Shown here one piece after another: positions 11,875 to 22,770 of a stretch of DNA of 64,000 nt (its first letter is position 1; every line of letters starts with the position of its first letter). Source of the stretch: Adiantum capillus-veneris (Eukaryota > Streptophyta > Polypodiopsida > Polypodiales > Pteridaceae); assembly GCA_014529385.2 (NCBI GenBank), contig CM043946.1, positions 38,328,058-38,392,057 of the forward strand. The letters run 5' to 3'. The notes under the pieces are model-generated. The model saw only the letters and a program-made list of their open reading frames with translations, did no database searches and had not been told where the DNA came from. A program made the translations under genes and the position numbers.

Positions 11875-12452
11875 GCTAATGTTCAAGTGGGTGCTAGTGT
11901 CTAAACAATTTTGTTGTTGCTGAGAATGAATCCATTGGGAGAGAGCGATATAATTTCATGCAGAAAATGATCTTGCCATGTGGTTATTAACCCGAAAAGT
12001 TGAAGAGACTGATTGCGGAGGGTGGGCATATTATTGGCAGTTGAATCAATCTTGATGAGAGGATTTGATGAATTATATTGCAATATCAACAAGGACCATG
12101 CCAAGATGATTGTTGAGTGCACCAAAAACTTGAGTGTTAAATTGAAGATAATTTATCGTCATGAGGGATGAACGAATCACAGTGTTCTCAAAAAATAGAG
12201 GGCTAAATGAAGGCTTTGGGAGGCTGGAAAAAGCAAGGCCGAAGAATGGAAGAAAACGAGGTTGCAAGGCGGTGCTGCAAAGAATAGAAGCATGTTGAAA
12301 CCAAAGGGTGCGGAGAGTCAAGCGAGGAGTGAGCATTGAGAGTGAGAGGTCATGAGCATGATTTGGATCCCATCATTGTATATCGTTCTTCATAAAAATT
12401 AGCATGGGTACTTCTCTGCTCTACCCGGGATTCAATGTGATTTTGTTCTCTC

Positions 12453-12455
<3 letters not shown>
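11873..12455. other. intergenic, no gene recognised
   Basis: Two overlapping minus-strand open frames (12336-12073 and 12125-11901) lack recognisable motifs. Nothing else was seen. Confidence 0.45.
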
Positions 12456-12504
<49 letters not shown>

Positions 12505-12544
12505 TACACACGCACGCACGCACGCACACACACACACACACACA
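12456..12544. repeat. compound (AG)n(CACG)n(CA)n microsatellite
   Basis: AG units to about 12501, then CACG and CA units. Shorter AT, CA and GA patches continue to about 12690. Confidence 0.93.
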
Positions 12545-12694
12545 TATAGATTGTGTATATATACAAAAATAAATAAATAAATATATAGATATTATACACA
12601 CACATGTATATATATTGTACACACAGACACACACACATATATATGTATAAGAGAGAGAGAGAGAGACACGGAGGGAGAGAGAGAGGGAGAGAGA

Positions 12695-12835
12695 GAAGGA
12701 AAAAAGCTCCCTAGTAAAAGCTCGCTCTAGGAGGGAGTTTTTTAGGGATTCTTTTTTTTATGTTTGCTCATTTCAGCAAGAAAAAAGCTCCTCAAAAAAA
12801 CTCTCCATACCTCAACTCCGTATCAATGGTATTGT
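12695..12835 (+). repeat. foldback repeat, partner of 10560-10690
   Basis: It contains AGGAGGGAGTTTTTT on one side and TCAAAAAAACTCTCC on the other, which are nearly inverted. It is homologous to 10560-10690 in the opposite orientation. No coding content. Confidence 0.5.
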
Positions 12836-12897
12836 TTCCAAATACTTCAAAAAAAGAAATCATTTGATTGCACATTATATAAGTATCTATTCCCTCC

Positions 12898-12952
12898 CTC
12901 CTCCTCCTCCTCCTCCCCCCCCCCCCCCCCCCAAAAAAAAAAAATCTCTATT
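12898..12952. repeat. (CTC)n, poly(C), poly(A) tract
   Basis: CTC units followed by a long C run and an A run; low complexity only. Confidence 0.9.
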
Positions 12953-13010
12953 TATCTATATATCGTTCTCTCATCCTTCATTCTCTATTTTTGTTAAGAG
13001 GATGTTTCTT

Positions 13011-13261
13011 GGGGGATTTCGCGTATACAAAATCATCTATTTCATGTGCATTTAAAGGGTATTAAAAAAACCCTACACTTACATGGTACAAGGTAATAAA
13101 CAACCCCTTTTTATTACAATACGTAAGGAGTTTTTTCCAAAATAAAATAAAAAACCCCATTTGTAAGTGTAATCTTGCTGAATTTTGTAAATTTATGAAC
13201 AAAATACCCCTTATTTTGAACTCATATGCTATACTTACATTTTGGAGGTGTACCCCTTGAG
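13011..13261. mobile_element. MITE-like element, copy 2
   Basis: It aligns from end to end with the 247-bp insertion in copia-A at 45146-45392: G-rich left end, AGGGTATTAAAA at the same offset, repeated ACCCC(T)TATTTT-like words, TTTGAACTCA near the right side, and a right end with GT(G/A)(C/T)ACCCC(T)(C/T). The conserved edges in two unrelated locations define the element. No target duplication could be recognised for this older copy. Confidence 0.6.
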
Positions 13262-13978
13262 GGTTGTTGTGACTCGTGAGTTGTCTACCTTTCATCTATC
13301 CCTATACCTTGTTTCCTTTCTACGTCTCTTTCTTTGTCTCTCGCTCTCTCTACCTTTTTACCAATCTTCTTCTACTTGGCTTCCTCTTTTACCTAATGAC
13401 TTTATCTCTCAATCTCTTTACCTCTCTAGCTAGCTATCTACCCCTATCCCCTACTTTATCACTAACTAAAATGTGCCTTCTTTTGGTTTACATAGCAAAT
13501 GCTATGAACATGCTTGTTTGCATGATGCCTCTTTTTCGGCGTTCTTTAAAAGTAATAGTCCCAAATTTCTCTAATATGTGCATCATAGAAAGGCACTTTA
13601 CATGTGCTTGTTTTGGAGGTTCTCGTGAGTTATTTGCATATGTGACTAGTATATAGGTCTATTTTTTTGTAAGTTTCTTGATGTCCTATTTTTACAACAT
13701 TCTCTCTCATGGCAGCTTCTGTCATTATCAAATCCATTTTTATTCTCAAAGACGATGATTTTGCTGAGATTGTCTTGGGTAACAAATTGTGTCTCCCTCA
13801 ACCTTTTGATCTAGATAATGATAATGCATTGATTCTTGTTGCTCGTGTGCTTGCTCACAGGCAAGTTTCTCATACGGATTGAGCACACAAAAATATAGTT
13901 TCTCATCGATACCTTCTTTCATCTCTACATGATTCACTTATGTAAAGATGTGCATCATCTTTTTACTTCTCAGGACGT
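13262..13978. other. intergenic, CT-rich
   Basis: CT-rich open frames at 13242-13656 look compositional. A frame from an ATG near 13711 runs about 57 codons before a stop and has no known domain; it might be pre-integrase sequence of the degraded element that follows. Confidence 0.4.
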
Positions 13979-15011
13979 ATGTGCCTATCGTGTTCTACAT
14001 ATGAGAAGAAACCATATATCAAAATTCTTCATTGCAAGAATAATTTGGATAATTTCAAGAGTAAGTTGTTGACCTCTATGCTTTCTCATATTGAAACTTT
14101 CAAGGGAATCATTACTCGTCAGCTATCATTGGTGCCCCTTTTAAGGGCAAGAAGGAGTGGTGATCAAGAGCTCAAGAGGATCCTAAAAAAGGCTTGTTGC
14201 TACTTTCTTAGACATGGTCCTTTATGGAAGCATCCAACACGTCGAAGAGAAGTATCACAAAGCGTTTTTTGTGATAAAGCAACTCAATAACAGGCGATCA
14301 AAGAGTTTCATAAGAGTTTATGGACTGGACACAAAGGGATATGGGCAACTTTTGTCAAAATCAAAGATCACTATTGGTGGAAAGGAACGTACGTACAAAG
14401 ATGTTGCTTAGTTTGTGGAGACTTTATGGTGTGCTAGAATATTTCACTTTATGGCATCAAGACAATTTACATCCTACTTATCCATTAGCCAGGCCTTATA
14501 AGTGGGTTGTATATTTGATTACAATGCCAATGGCTGTTTGGCATATAAGGTATATATTTCACTTTATGGCATCAAGACAATTTACATCCTACTTATCCAT
14601 TAGCCAGGCCTTATAAGTGGGTTGTATATTTGATTACAATGCCAATGGCTGTTTGGCATATAAGGTATCTTGTTCTTGCTAGAGAAAATTTCACTTACCA
14701 GCTTGAAGGAAGAGCTTTGTGTACAACAAGCTACAAGTTCTCTATGCAAATTTTTGCTTGAGGATGCGATTTCTAGATATGGTTCTATTGGCAAGATCAC
14801 TACTGATAGAGGAGAGCCGGATGCAAATAGCTCCCTGATATTCTCTCACACTTTTCCTAGTACCTCCTGCTTTATATGTTGTGGTAAGAGCCAATCTGAT
14901 CATACGGTTACATCTTTGGCAAAGGCATGTCAAGGATGTATTATGATTGGCTTAAGCTTCTATCTTTTGCTTTATCAAGATTCAACCAGCTTAGCTACAC
15001 TCTTTGAGTAG
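13979..15011 (+). mobile_element. degraded Ty3/gypsy integrase region
   Basis: Fragments of an integrase occur in successive frames. The zinc-finger entry region (HGPLWKHPTRRREV near 14215-14255, then FCDKATQ) is followed by a core with HPTYPLARPYKWVV at 14470-14510. The conserved block CKFLLEDAISRYGSIGKI with TTDRGEPDA is at about 14740-14825. The order matches plant gypsy integrases, and TDRGE holds the second catalytic aspartate. A 115-bp out-of-frame tandem duplication (14439-14668) and several stops make it dead. RT, RNase H and LTRs were not found around it. The P450 pseudogene begins within 100 bp on the other strand. Confidence 0.6.
14439..14668. repeat. perfect 115-bp tandem duplication
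   Basis: 14439-14553 and 14554-14668 are identical by eye. The unit is not a multiple of three, so it shifts the integrase frame and makes the same DNA read in two frames in succession. The identity suggests a recent event in an otherwise decayed sequence. Confidence 0.9.
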
Positions 15012-15097
15012 TAAGACACTTTTACATGCTTCACAACCAGGAAAGCTTTAAAAACAGGTGCTTTCCTCCTCTTAGACAAGCTAAGTTTTTGCCCTGC

Positions 15098-16429
15098 TTA
15101 CTGATCGACCCCGGCCACGATCTCTTTGTTTGCTTGAAGAAGATGCACCGGCAGCTTTGGCGAAGCCTGGACAATCGAAGGATTTGATGACGTGAAAAGC
15201 AGACCATAGTCTGCTGTGGTGTCCAGTTCTTTGGCTATTCTCCACTCAAATGCTTGAACAAGATTCGCCACCGCAATTTGGACCATCACTAGGCCCAACA
15301 TCCACCCAGGGCATACTCTCCTCCCAGACCCAAAAGGCAACAGCTCAAAATGCTTTCCATTCACATCTATTTCTTTGCCCAAAAATCTCTCCGGACAAAA
15401 TTCCAAGGGACTCTCCCATGTGTCTGGATCTCTGCCAATTCCCCAAACATTGATGTATGCTATTGTATCTGCTGGAATTTGATATCCCATAACCTCACAA
15501 GCTTTGCTTGCGGGATGCGGTATTAGCAATGGCACAATTGGGTGCAACCTCATGGTTTCCTTCACCACCGCTTGTAGATAAGGTAAACTAGAGAGATCCG
15601 ATTCCTCTACAAGTATCATAAATGTCTGATTCCAAGAAAGTAAATGCTTTTCCTAACCTCAAACCAGACATACAATTGAAGTAGTAGATCGAGGAAATCT
15701 GGAGTCATTTCTGTCTGATTATGACTTCTACGTTCATGGTAACGAGTGTCGATGATCTCTTGCAAGACAGGGTCAAACCTCTTAGCAAGAGCCCTAGTCT
15801 GTCTGTCAAACCCTTGTAAATCCAGCTTTTGCAAGTACCTAAAATGGACAGCCAGGTCGGATAGACGTTTCCCAAATGCCATTCTGCACATGATATTGCC
15901 AGAAAGTGTGTGAGCATGGGAGCGCATGGTGATGGGTGTCCCAACCGACGCGCAAGGATAGAGCTTAAAAGGGAACGCACCTCCTGGGCACGCATAGAGC
16001 GGAAAGCCTCCAATCTCTTCTTGATGAAGAGCTGAGACGAGCAAAGCTGCCGTCGGATGGAGATCCAAAGAGGATGTCGGCACAGCCATGGAGGTGACGA
16101 GGCACTGACAGGGGAGGACAGGCAGCGAAGATGAGGTCGTTGGTCTGAAGGATGTGACGAGCCGCAGCTGGAGTGGATTCAACAATCACAGATTGCTGGC
16201 CCAGCTGCAGCCATAAGAGGGGGCATGAATGCTTTCTGCTGAGATTGTAGAGTAAGAAATGGGGTAACTTGGCACCAACGATAAGATGCAAGTGGCCAAT
16301 GATGGGCAGGCGGCCAGGTGGAGATGCGGGCAGCCTTGCCCTGCTGCTTCTGGCTAGTGTAATGCAGAACAGCAGAGCCAGCAGTGCTATTATGCTTACA
16401 GCAATAGAGGCTACATCTAGCACCTCCAT
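15098..16429 (-). pseudogene. cytochrome P450 (A-type, CYP71-clan-like) pseudogene
   Basis: P450 enzymes are ER-anchored haem monooxygenases. From the ATG at 16429 the frame gives a hydrophobic anchor (about residues 7-27), the proline hinge PASPPGRLPIIGHLH, and helices A-B to GCADILFGSP. A deletion then removes the helix C Trp, and the frame shifts to RRQLCSSQLFIKKRLEAFR. A second one-base shift near 15960 leads to ASVGTPITMRSHAHTLSGN and on to DFLDLLLQL near 15675. The last block (15619-15098) has KETMR (ExxR, residues 21-24), FCPERF and the haem loop FGSGRRVCPG (Cys 103), and ends in TAA. Only about 50 bp separate the two parts, so the helix I segment with the (A/G)GxDT oxygen motif, about 60 residues, is missing. 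With these lesions it cannot encode an active enzyme. Family assignment below clan level is not possible here. Confidence 0.85.
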
Positions 16430-16768
16430 CGTCCCTTTACATGCTGCGTGTATGCAATTAAGGTGCTGATGATGGTGAAGCTCTCTTAAAGGGATAAAGC
16501 CATTCTAGAAAGAGTTCCGTGCCCTCGATAAATTTCTGGAAATTGAAGGGTTCCTTGTTGGCATGTAGAAGGCCATAAGGTTAAGTGTGCAAAGTTGTTG
16601 CAAAATTGAAGCCATTGGATTCTTTGGCTAGATGAGTGCCACATGGCAAGGTTCTTTATAAAATATCTTTGTTGTCCTTTTTGTTTTTTTATATCACCTT
16701 CTTTGAGAGACAAGTGTCACTAAAAGATTCAAAAGTTTTGTGAATAGAAAGCTTAAACTACGGGCAGC

Positions 16769-16910
16769 GTTTACTTTGTTTGCATGCTTGAAAATGATTT
16801 CTATATTTTTATATTATATATGAAGCAGCTTAAATTACTTTGTTTGCATGCTTGAAAATGACTTTTATACTTCTATATCTGTATCTATACTATATATAAA
16901 GCAGCTTAAA
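16769..16910. repeat. imperfect ~70-bp tandem repeat
   Basis: Two units contain TTACTTTGTTTGCATGCTTG, then an AT-rich part, then ATATA(T/A)(G/A)AAGCAGCTTAAA. The second includes a Helitron-like start at 16884. Confidence 0.7.
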
Positions 16911-17450
16911 TTTTCAAAGGAAAGAGAGACCCTCCATGTGTCACTCACTGTTCCATTCAAGAGAAAACCTTATAAGACCTCTATTTTAAAATGCAAAACT
17001 CAAAGGTAAGAAGATTTAAAATGCAAAAGTGAATAGTAACATTGCAAAAAATGAAAAGACTTTTGGGAATTGAAAATCAAATGCTTTCTACTTTACACAA
17101 AGTAAGTGAACCATTTAAGTACACATAGCAAAAAGACTTTGGAAAATGTAAAGTCAAAAGCCTTTCTACTTTACATAAAGTAAATAGTCCAACTTAAGTG
17201 CATATAACAAAAAGATGACAATTGTTGTGAATATTTTATTGTTTTATAAGAACTTAATTTTTAAAGATAAAATTGCCTTTGTTTTTTCAAAGGGTTTTTT
17301 TTAAGACCAATATTGATATCTCTTAACAATTTGTGAAAGTGTATTTTCAAATATAAAAATTTGGTCAAAATCACAATAGTGAGTGAATGTATTTAAATCT
17401 CAAAGAAATTACAAAAAGACCTCAAGCTTAGCCGAGCCTTGAGGTGCTAA
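16884..17450 (+). mobile_element. candidate non-autonomous Helitron
   Basis: The left end is A|TCTATACTATATATAAAGC, the usual form of a plant Helitron 5' terminus. At 17419-17445 there is an 8-bp stem hairpin (ACCTCAAG/CTTGAGGT), followed by CTAA at 17447-17450. The base after CTAA is A, not the expected T, and the hairpin sits unusually close to the end, so the right boundary is weak. The interior has two degenerate ~80-bp repeats and no coding frame. Confidence 0.3.
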
Positions 17451-17848
17451 AGATTACACATTGTTCTCTCCCAGAGGCTACCAAGAACAAATTAGGTGTA
17501 CTATACTAACAAACTTTTACTTATCGTACCTTGCCACAACGGCATCCGTGTATTTTGGAAAAAAACAAGTGTATTTTTAAAATTTTGAAAATAACTATAA
17601 AGAGACACTTCTATACCCTTTTTGAAAGTGCTTGAAAAATTGTTGGCATTAGGCACCTGTGTTGGTGTCCCTTCTCTCTCAATTTATCGGTTACTATAGT
17701 GAGTGTATGTATGTATGTACATGCACATGACAGAGACATTAACAAAAACTCAAACATTGAGTATATTTTATAAAGAGAGGAGGGCTTGCCTGCTTATGAC
17801 AAAGCTCGGACATCCATGGGGTAGATCTCGATGCAACTCAAGTATGTA

Positions 17849-17891
<43 letters not shown>

Positions 17892-18039
17892 GACAAAGAG
17901 AGGAATTTTGTGGACAACCCACTATTAGATTTAGCAGGAGTACATAAATCAGCTTTTGGGATGGTAGATAGGTCAATTTCAACACGTGCATACATGCTTG
18001 TGTATTTGTGTATACGTGTGTGTGTGTGTGAGTAAGTGT

Positions 18040-18084
<45 letters not shown>
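17451..18084. other. intergenic with microsatellites
   Basis: (GA)n at 17851-17889, a TG run near 18016-18030 and (GA)n at 18042-18080. On the minus strand the last tract forms the CT tail of the LINE copy ending here. No gene. Confidence 0.6.
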
Positions 18085-18700
18085 ATTATCGTCCTCGGAG
18101 GTCAAATATGACCTATGGGACCAAAGTTACATGTGATGTAGTATGTGTATGGCTGATGAGTGACTCTCGATGCTCCAAAATTGTAGTGATGAGAGTCGCA
18201 ATGGAGAGCCCACACTTTGGCTGGGAGAGGAAAGTGTGTAGGTCTAAGTTATGGCTGAAAATGTGAGAGAAGCAAGTTCGGATGGATCAAAAGCTGAGCA
18301 CTCTAGTAGTGTGTGGTACTCAGACTCTGGAACTTGTAGTGAGCATAATGTGCACAATCGATTTAACTCTTCTCCATTGCCCCAACGCCCTATCTCGCAT
18401 CGAAGGAAATAGGAGCTAAGCCGAATTGCTACGATAGTGCGTATCGCGGACAAGGGAATAGGCTCAAGCATGTAAGTGTGAGTACGGTTTTCTCTCTTAG
18501 CGAAGAACATGGTTTTGTAGTTGGAGGCAATATAGGTGGTGTAATGTATGAAGCGTGACCCACCGGATTTCTCCCAAGCCGTAATACATTGGCGTTGTAG
18601 AAAAGCTTCATTCACTTGAGAGTCAATTGAAGCATCATGTAGCAAGTGTAATGCATCCCATCTCCCAAACCACTTCTTTATGTCTTGCATCCATCCCGTG
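18085..18700 (-). mobile_element. LINE 3' fragment (second copy)
   Basis: It repeats the C-terminal domain of the adjacent LINE. It begins at GWMQDIKKWFGRWDALH, passes EAFLQRQCITAWEKSGGSRF, RTHTYMLEPIPLSAIRTI and a Cys/His cluster (CTLCSLQV...EYHTLLECSAFD), and then the 3' untranslated end GGTCCCATAGGTCATA with GACGATAATA and a CT tail. It starts exactly where the CT tail of the upstream LINE stops, so it is a 5'-truncated insertion or a tandem duplicate. The C-terminal frame diverges after ECSAFD. Confidence 0.8.
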
Positions 18701-20937
18701 CGAGAGAGAGAGAGAGAGAGATAGTTAGTTCTATTATCGTCCTGGGAGGTCAAATATGACCTATGGGACCAAATGAACATGTCACGTGGTGTGAGTGGAG
18801 TTCATAAGTGACTCTCGATGCTCAAAAATGGCTGAAATGAGCGTCGCAATAGAGAGTCCACATCGTGGTTGGGAGAGGAAGGTATGTAGGGAGAGCTCAT
18901 GGCTGAATATATGGGGAAAAGAGGACCTAATGTGGTCAAAAGCTGAGCACTCAAGTAGTGTGTGGTACTCACTCTCTCGCACTTGACGAGGGCATAAGGT
19001 GCAAAGTCGATGACACTCCTTGCCAGTGCCCCAACGTCCTGTCTCGCAGCGTAGAGAATGGGAGCTAAGACGAATGGAGGCAATGGTGCGGATCGCACTC
19101 AACGGGATGGGCTCAAGGATATAGGAATGGGTTCGGTTACCTCGTTCCGAGAAGAAGAGAGATTTGTAGTTTGGGGCAACGTGTGTGGTGTAATGGCTGA
19201 AGCGAGAACCTCCGGATTTCTCCCAAGCCATGATACATTGGCGTTGTAAGAAGGCCTCATTAACTTGGGAGTCGATCGACGCATCCTTGACCAAGTGACA
19301 TGCATCCCATCTTCCAAACCATTTCTTGATATCAAGCATCCACCCCGAACTTAGTATTTTGCTCTTGCATGTCTTTTGAACCTTTTGACTTGCTTCATAT
19401 GTGATTCTAGGAAGTCGATGCAAAGGGCTACGTTGTGTCTTATGCATGTACTCCACAACCCTTTCCATGTCCAAGACCTCAATGGGAAGCGATCCGGACT
19501 CAAGAAGTAAGAGCATGTAGGGTGTTTGTGTCTTGACTTGGAGAAAGTTGGTGAGAAAACGCTTTTGGACATTCTCAAACTCTTTCCAAGTAGACTTCCC
19601 GATGCTTCCACCCCACACCTCCACTCCATAAAGAAGCACCGGTGTCACCAATGTGTCAAAGAGGTACTTTTTGAGAGCCCAACACTTGATCTCTCCTGCA
19701 TTGCACATGTTCTCAAATGCATAATAAGCCCTCTTTCCGGCTTCCAAGCGACGCATTGCACAATCCTTCCATTTATGATTGGATGGAACCTCAAGGCCAA
19801 GGTACTTGAAGTGATCTACCACTTCAAGTTTCTCATTGTTGTATACAATGCATGGATTTTCATCATTGAGGGTCTTTACAAGCATAACCTTGGTTTTGGA
19901 TCCATTCACGATCAGCCCGCTATGTAGGCAAAAGCGTTCCAAGACACTCATAAGCTTTTGTGCATCTTCTAAGGTATGTGCCAAGAGCACTACATCATCG
20001 GCATAAAGCAAAAGCATGATCACCGCATTTCCAATCTTAACCTCTTCTATGCCTTCTTGCTGCATAAAATCAAGAACCATGTATTCCAATTCATCAATGA
20101 GTAGCCCAAAGAGGGTTGGGGAAAGTGGGCATCCTTGTTTGACACCAATAGTGCTTGCAAAAAATTCTGAAATTCCATCTCCCATACGTAATCGACATAT
20201 CACTTTTTGGTAGATGCGAAAGACTGCATGCATAAATTCTCTCGGCACTTGAAGGCTTTGCATACGTCTTCAAAGATTTCCTCGCGGTACCATGTCAAAA
20301 GCTTTCTTGAAATCCACAAAGCAACAATACAACTTTTTTCCTTTCAATCGAGACGCTTCCATAAGAACTCGAAGAGTGACAAGGTGATCAATAGTGCTAT
20401 GATGCTTTCGGAAACCTGCTTGGCCAAGCGCACGTTTGCCATTCTTTTCAGCCCATTCACTTATCTTCATCTCCATGATACATCCAAATAACTTTGCCAT
20501 CAAAGAACCAACCATTATAGTGCGATAGTTGTTCACATTGTTTACATCTTCTCCTTTGTGCAAAGGTTTGATCCAATTTGCACTCCAATCATGAGGCATG
20601 CCATACTGAAGTGCAAGGTTAAACATATCGCATATCCAATATCGTGTTTTCTTGCTTGTCCATTTAATCATTTCAGCCTTGACACCTTGAAGGTCACCTG
20701 CCTTGCGAGTAGCAAGTTTCTCAAGCGCGCGGCATACATCTTCAATGGTAAAGAAGGGAGACATAAATGGAAGGGAGCTACAACCCTCCATCTTATCAAC
20801 ATTGGGTTGCTCATAGAGGTTCTTACAATGCATATACATATCCTCAAGAGTCAAGTCACCAAAGCTCTCAACGCGCTTGCCTTTTAGATTTTGCCAAAAC
20901 TTGCCACATGCATGTGCTTTCTCTTGTGCTAGCTCTA
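18701..20937 (-). mobile_element. LINE retrotransposon, 5'-truncated
   Basis: The minus strand reads from ELAQEKAHACGKFWQNLKG (about 20937) through the reverse transcriptase to a stop at 18782. RT landmarks are FVDFKKAFDMVPRG, GVKQGCPLSPTLF and the catalytic YADDVVLLA. The C-terminal part has the Cys-rich CTLCPRQV...EYHTLLECSAFD region typical of plant non-LTR elements. One in-frame TGA (20270-20272) interrupts the RT; otherwise the frame is open. The apurinic endonuclease and ORF1 are absent, so the element was truncated at its 5' end on insertion. The 3' untranslated end has GGTCCCATAGGTCATA and GACGATAATAG and ends in CT repeats rather than poly(A). Confidence 0.9.
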
Positions 20938-21420
20938 AGGTGATAAAATATAAGTTTAAACTTATTAAAATTTGAGCCTTAACACCTAAATCAAAGAAGA
21001 GATAACATTTTTAATGTGTTATTTTTAATGAAGACCTTCAAAAAATCAAAATACGACAAGATTTGAGAGTGGCAACTCATTAGTTGTGCTTTTTATACAA
21101 ATGTAGATGCTCTGCAATGCAAAATTTGATGCAACCAGACTTAGAATCTAGTGACCTCTAAGATCCTCCTCTAATGTCCTAGCCTTTAGTGAGCGTGTGA
21201 CTACAATTGAGTTTGGGCATAAATCTTTTGAAGGAAATGAGGAGATAGCATTGAAGCTGAAGGAAACAAGTCACAACAATGAGCAAGGATCCCGGATCAG
21301 ACATTGCTTGAGGATTCAGGAGACAATACCTATCGATATTTAAAGGTTCTTTGAATCCAAGGATGCTCCATGCCTTATCGGTTGTGTAAAGTTTTAAGTT
21401 GTGGATCTAAACATTTATTT

Positions 21421-21453
<33 letters not shown>

Positions 21454-22058
21454 GCATTTATGGCCTCTGCATGGCTTTGCATGAGAGATGAACACTTTCT
21501 ATGTACACTTCTTTCTCTCTTTGCACCACCCAATTCTCTCTCTCCTACTTGCAGCTATAGCATGCAAGTAGGAGCATGTACGTTGAAGGGCCACTATATG
21601 CCAAAAAAATCTCGAACCACATGTTGGCCCCTCTATCCTTGTACAAACTCCTGGGTCATGTCGTCCCTGCCTTTGTGGTGGTAGGCATTGACCAAGACAC
21701 CTTCCTCTCAGAGGGTCTCATCTCGTTGAATTGTCTCTCTCCTCTTCCTTTTCTTAGACGGCCTCACCTCACAAATGTCCTTGCAACTTGCACATGCTTC
21801 TTGTGACACATGTTGGCTAAAGTGAGTGCTCTCAAGATGGGTGTGTGTGTGTGTGTGTGTGAGTGAGAGAGAGAGAGAGAGAGATGTGTGAAAATTAATG
21901 GTGATGCTTTTGTGGGGAAGAGGAGAGGACAGAGCTAAGGTATAATATACCAATATTCTTAAAAATTTCTAACCATCAAATTTTATTAAAGAATACCTAG
22001 TATGTTTGCTAACATGCTAGCTCCTCTTAAGTATGGAACAAAGAAAGATACACCAAAA
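20938..22058. other. intergenic with microsatellites
   Basis: No gene recognised. (CT)n lies at 21424-21451 and (TG)n(AG)n at 21841-21883; the open frames here include these tracts and lack motifs. Confidence 0.55.
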
Positions 22059-22485
22059 GCAAGTGAATATTTCATTGGAGCAAGAAAATTAAGGGGTATG
22101 GATGGGTGGGTGCATTTTTGCCTTCCATGATGATGGACAAAGTGTATGATGGCCCTTCCTCTCGGATGGCCCTTCCTCGCCTAAGGGAATTCCCCTTCCC
22201 TAGGAAGGACAAGGGAACCCTTCAATTTCCAGGCATGTCGCCATTCCATAATTCATTACGTGAAGTAAGCTCTTAGTAATATCCAGGGGGACCATAGACC
22301 AAAAGATTCAAATTTGACGAGGACGCGGAACTCTTTATCTACTAGGAGAGCCTGTCTCTCAAATGGCGATTGCTCGATGCAAGTGAATATTTCATTGGAG
22401 CAAGAAAAATAAAGGGTATCGAGTGACGGGTCGGTGCATTTTTACATTGCATGATGATGGACAAAGTGTATGATGGCCCTTCCTT
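22059..22485 (+). repeat. pair of ~110-bp direct repeats
   Basis: The units near 22059-22168 and 22379-22485 share GCAAGTGAATATTTCATTGG, a GGGTAT..GTGCATTTTTxC segment and GATGATGGACAAAGTGTATG, each followed by GGCCCTTCC. They are 320 bp apart. The sequence between them repeats CCTTCCCTAGGAAG words. No coding frame. Confidence 0.7.
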
Positions 22486-22697
22486 CCCTAGGAAGAACAA
22501 GGTGAGGACTCACGATGGCCTGTTGAAGGTAAGGGGGGAGGAAAGATTTATTCAAGGGGGAAATGGTATAACCAATCTACTACACTTGGGTGATAGAAAG
22601 GTTATACCATTTTCCTCTTGAATAACAGGTCTTGAGTTCAACTCTCCTCGTCGGCTAGATCTCTAAGGTCTCTTGGGATAGTTTCCTACGACGTTAA

Positions 22698-22714
22698 AAT
22701 TCTCTTCTTCTTCT

Positions 22715-22753
<39 letters not shown>

Positions 22754-22770
22754 CCCACACACACACACAC
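22698..22770. repeat. (TTC)n(TC)n C-run (CA)n compound microsatellite
   Basis: Four simple-sequence blocks in direct succession; low complexity only. Confidence 0.93.

Noticed and set aside
11901-12336. Possible PPR-like gene on the minus strand
   Set aside because: No 35-residue repeat pattern could be found in either frame.
13979-15011. Integrase fragment considered as part of an endogenous pararetrovirus
   Set aside because: Plant pararetroviruses lack integrase, and the motifs fit Ty3/gypsy integrase.
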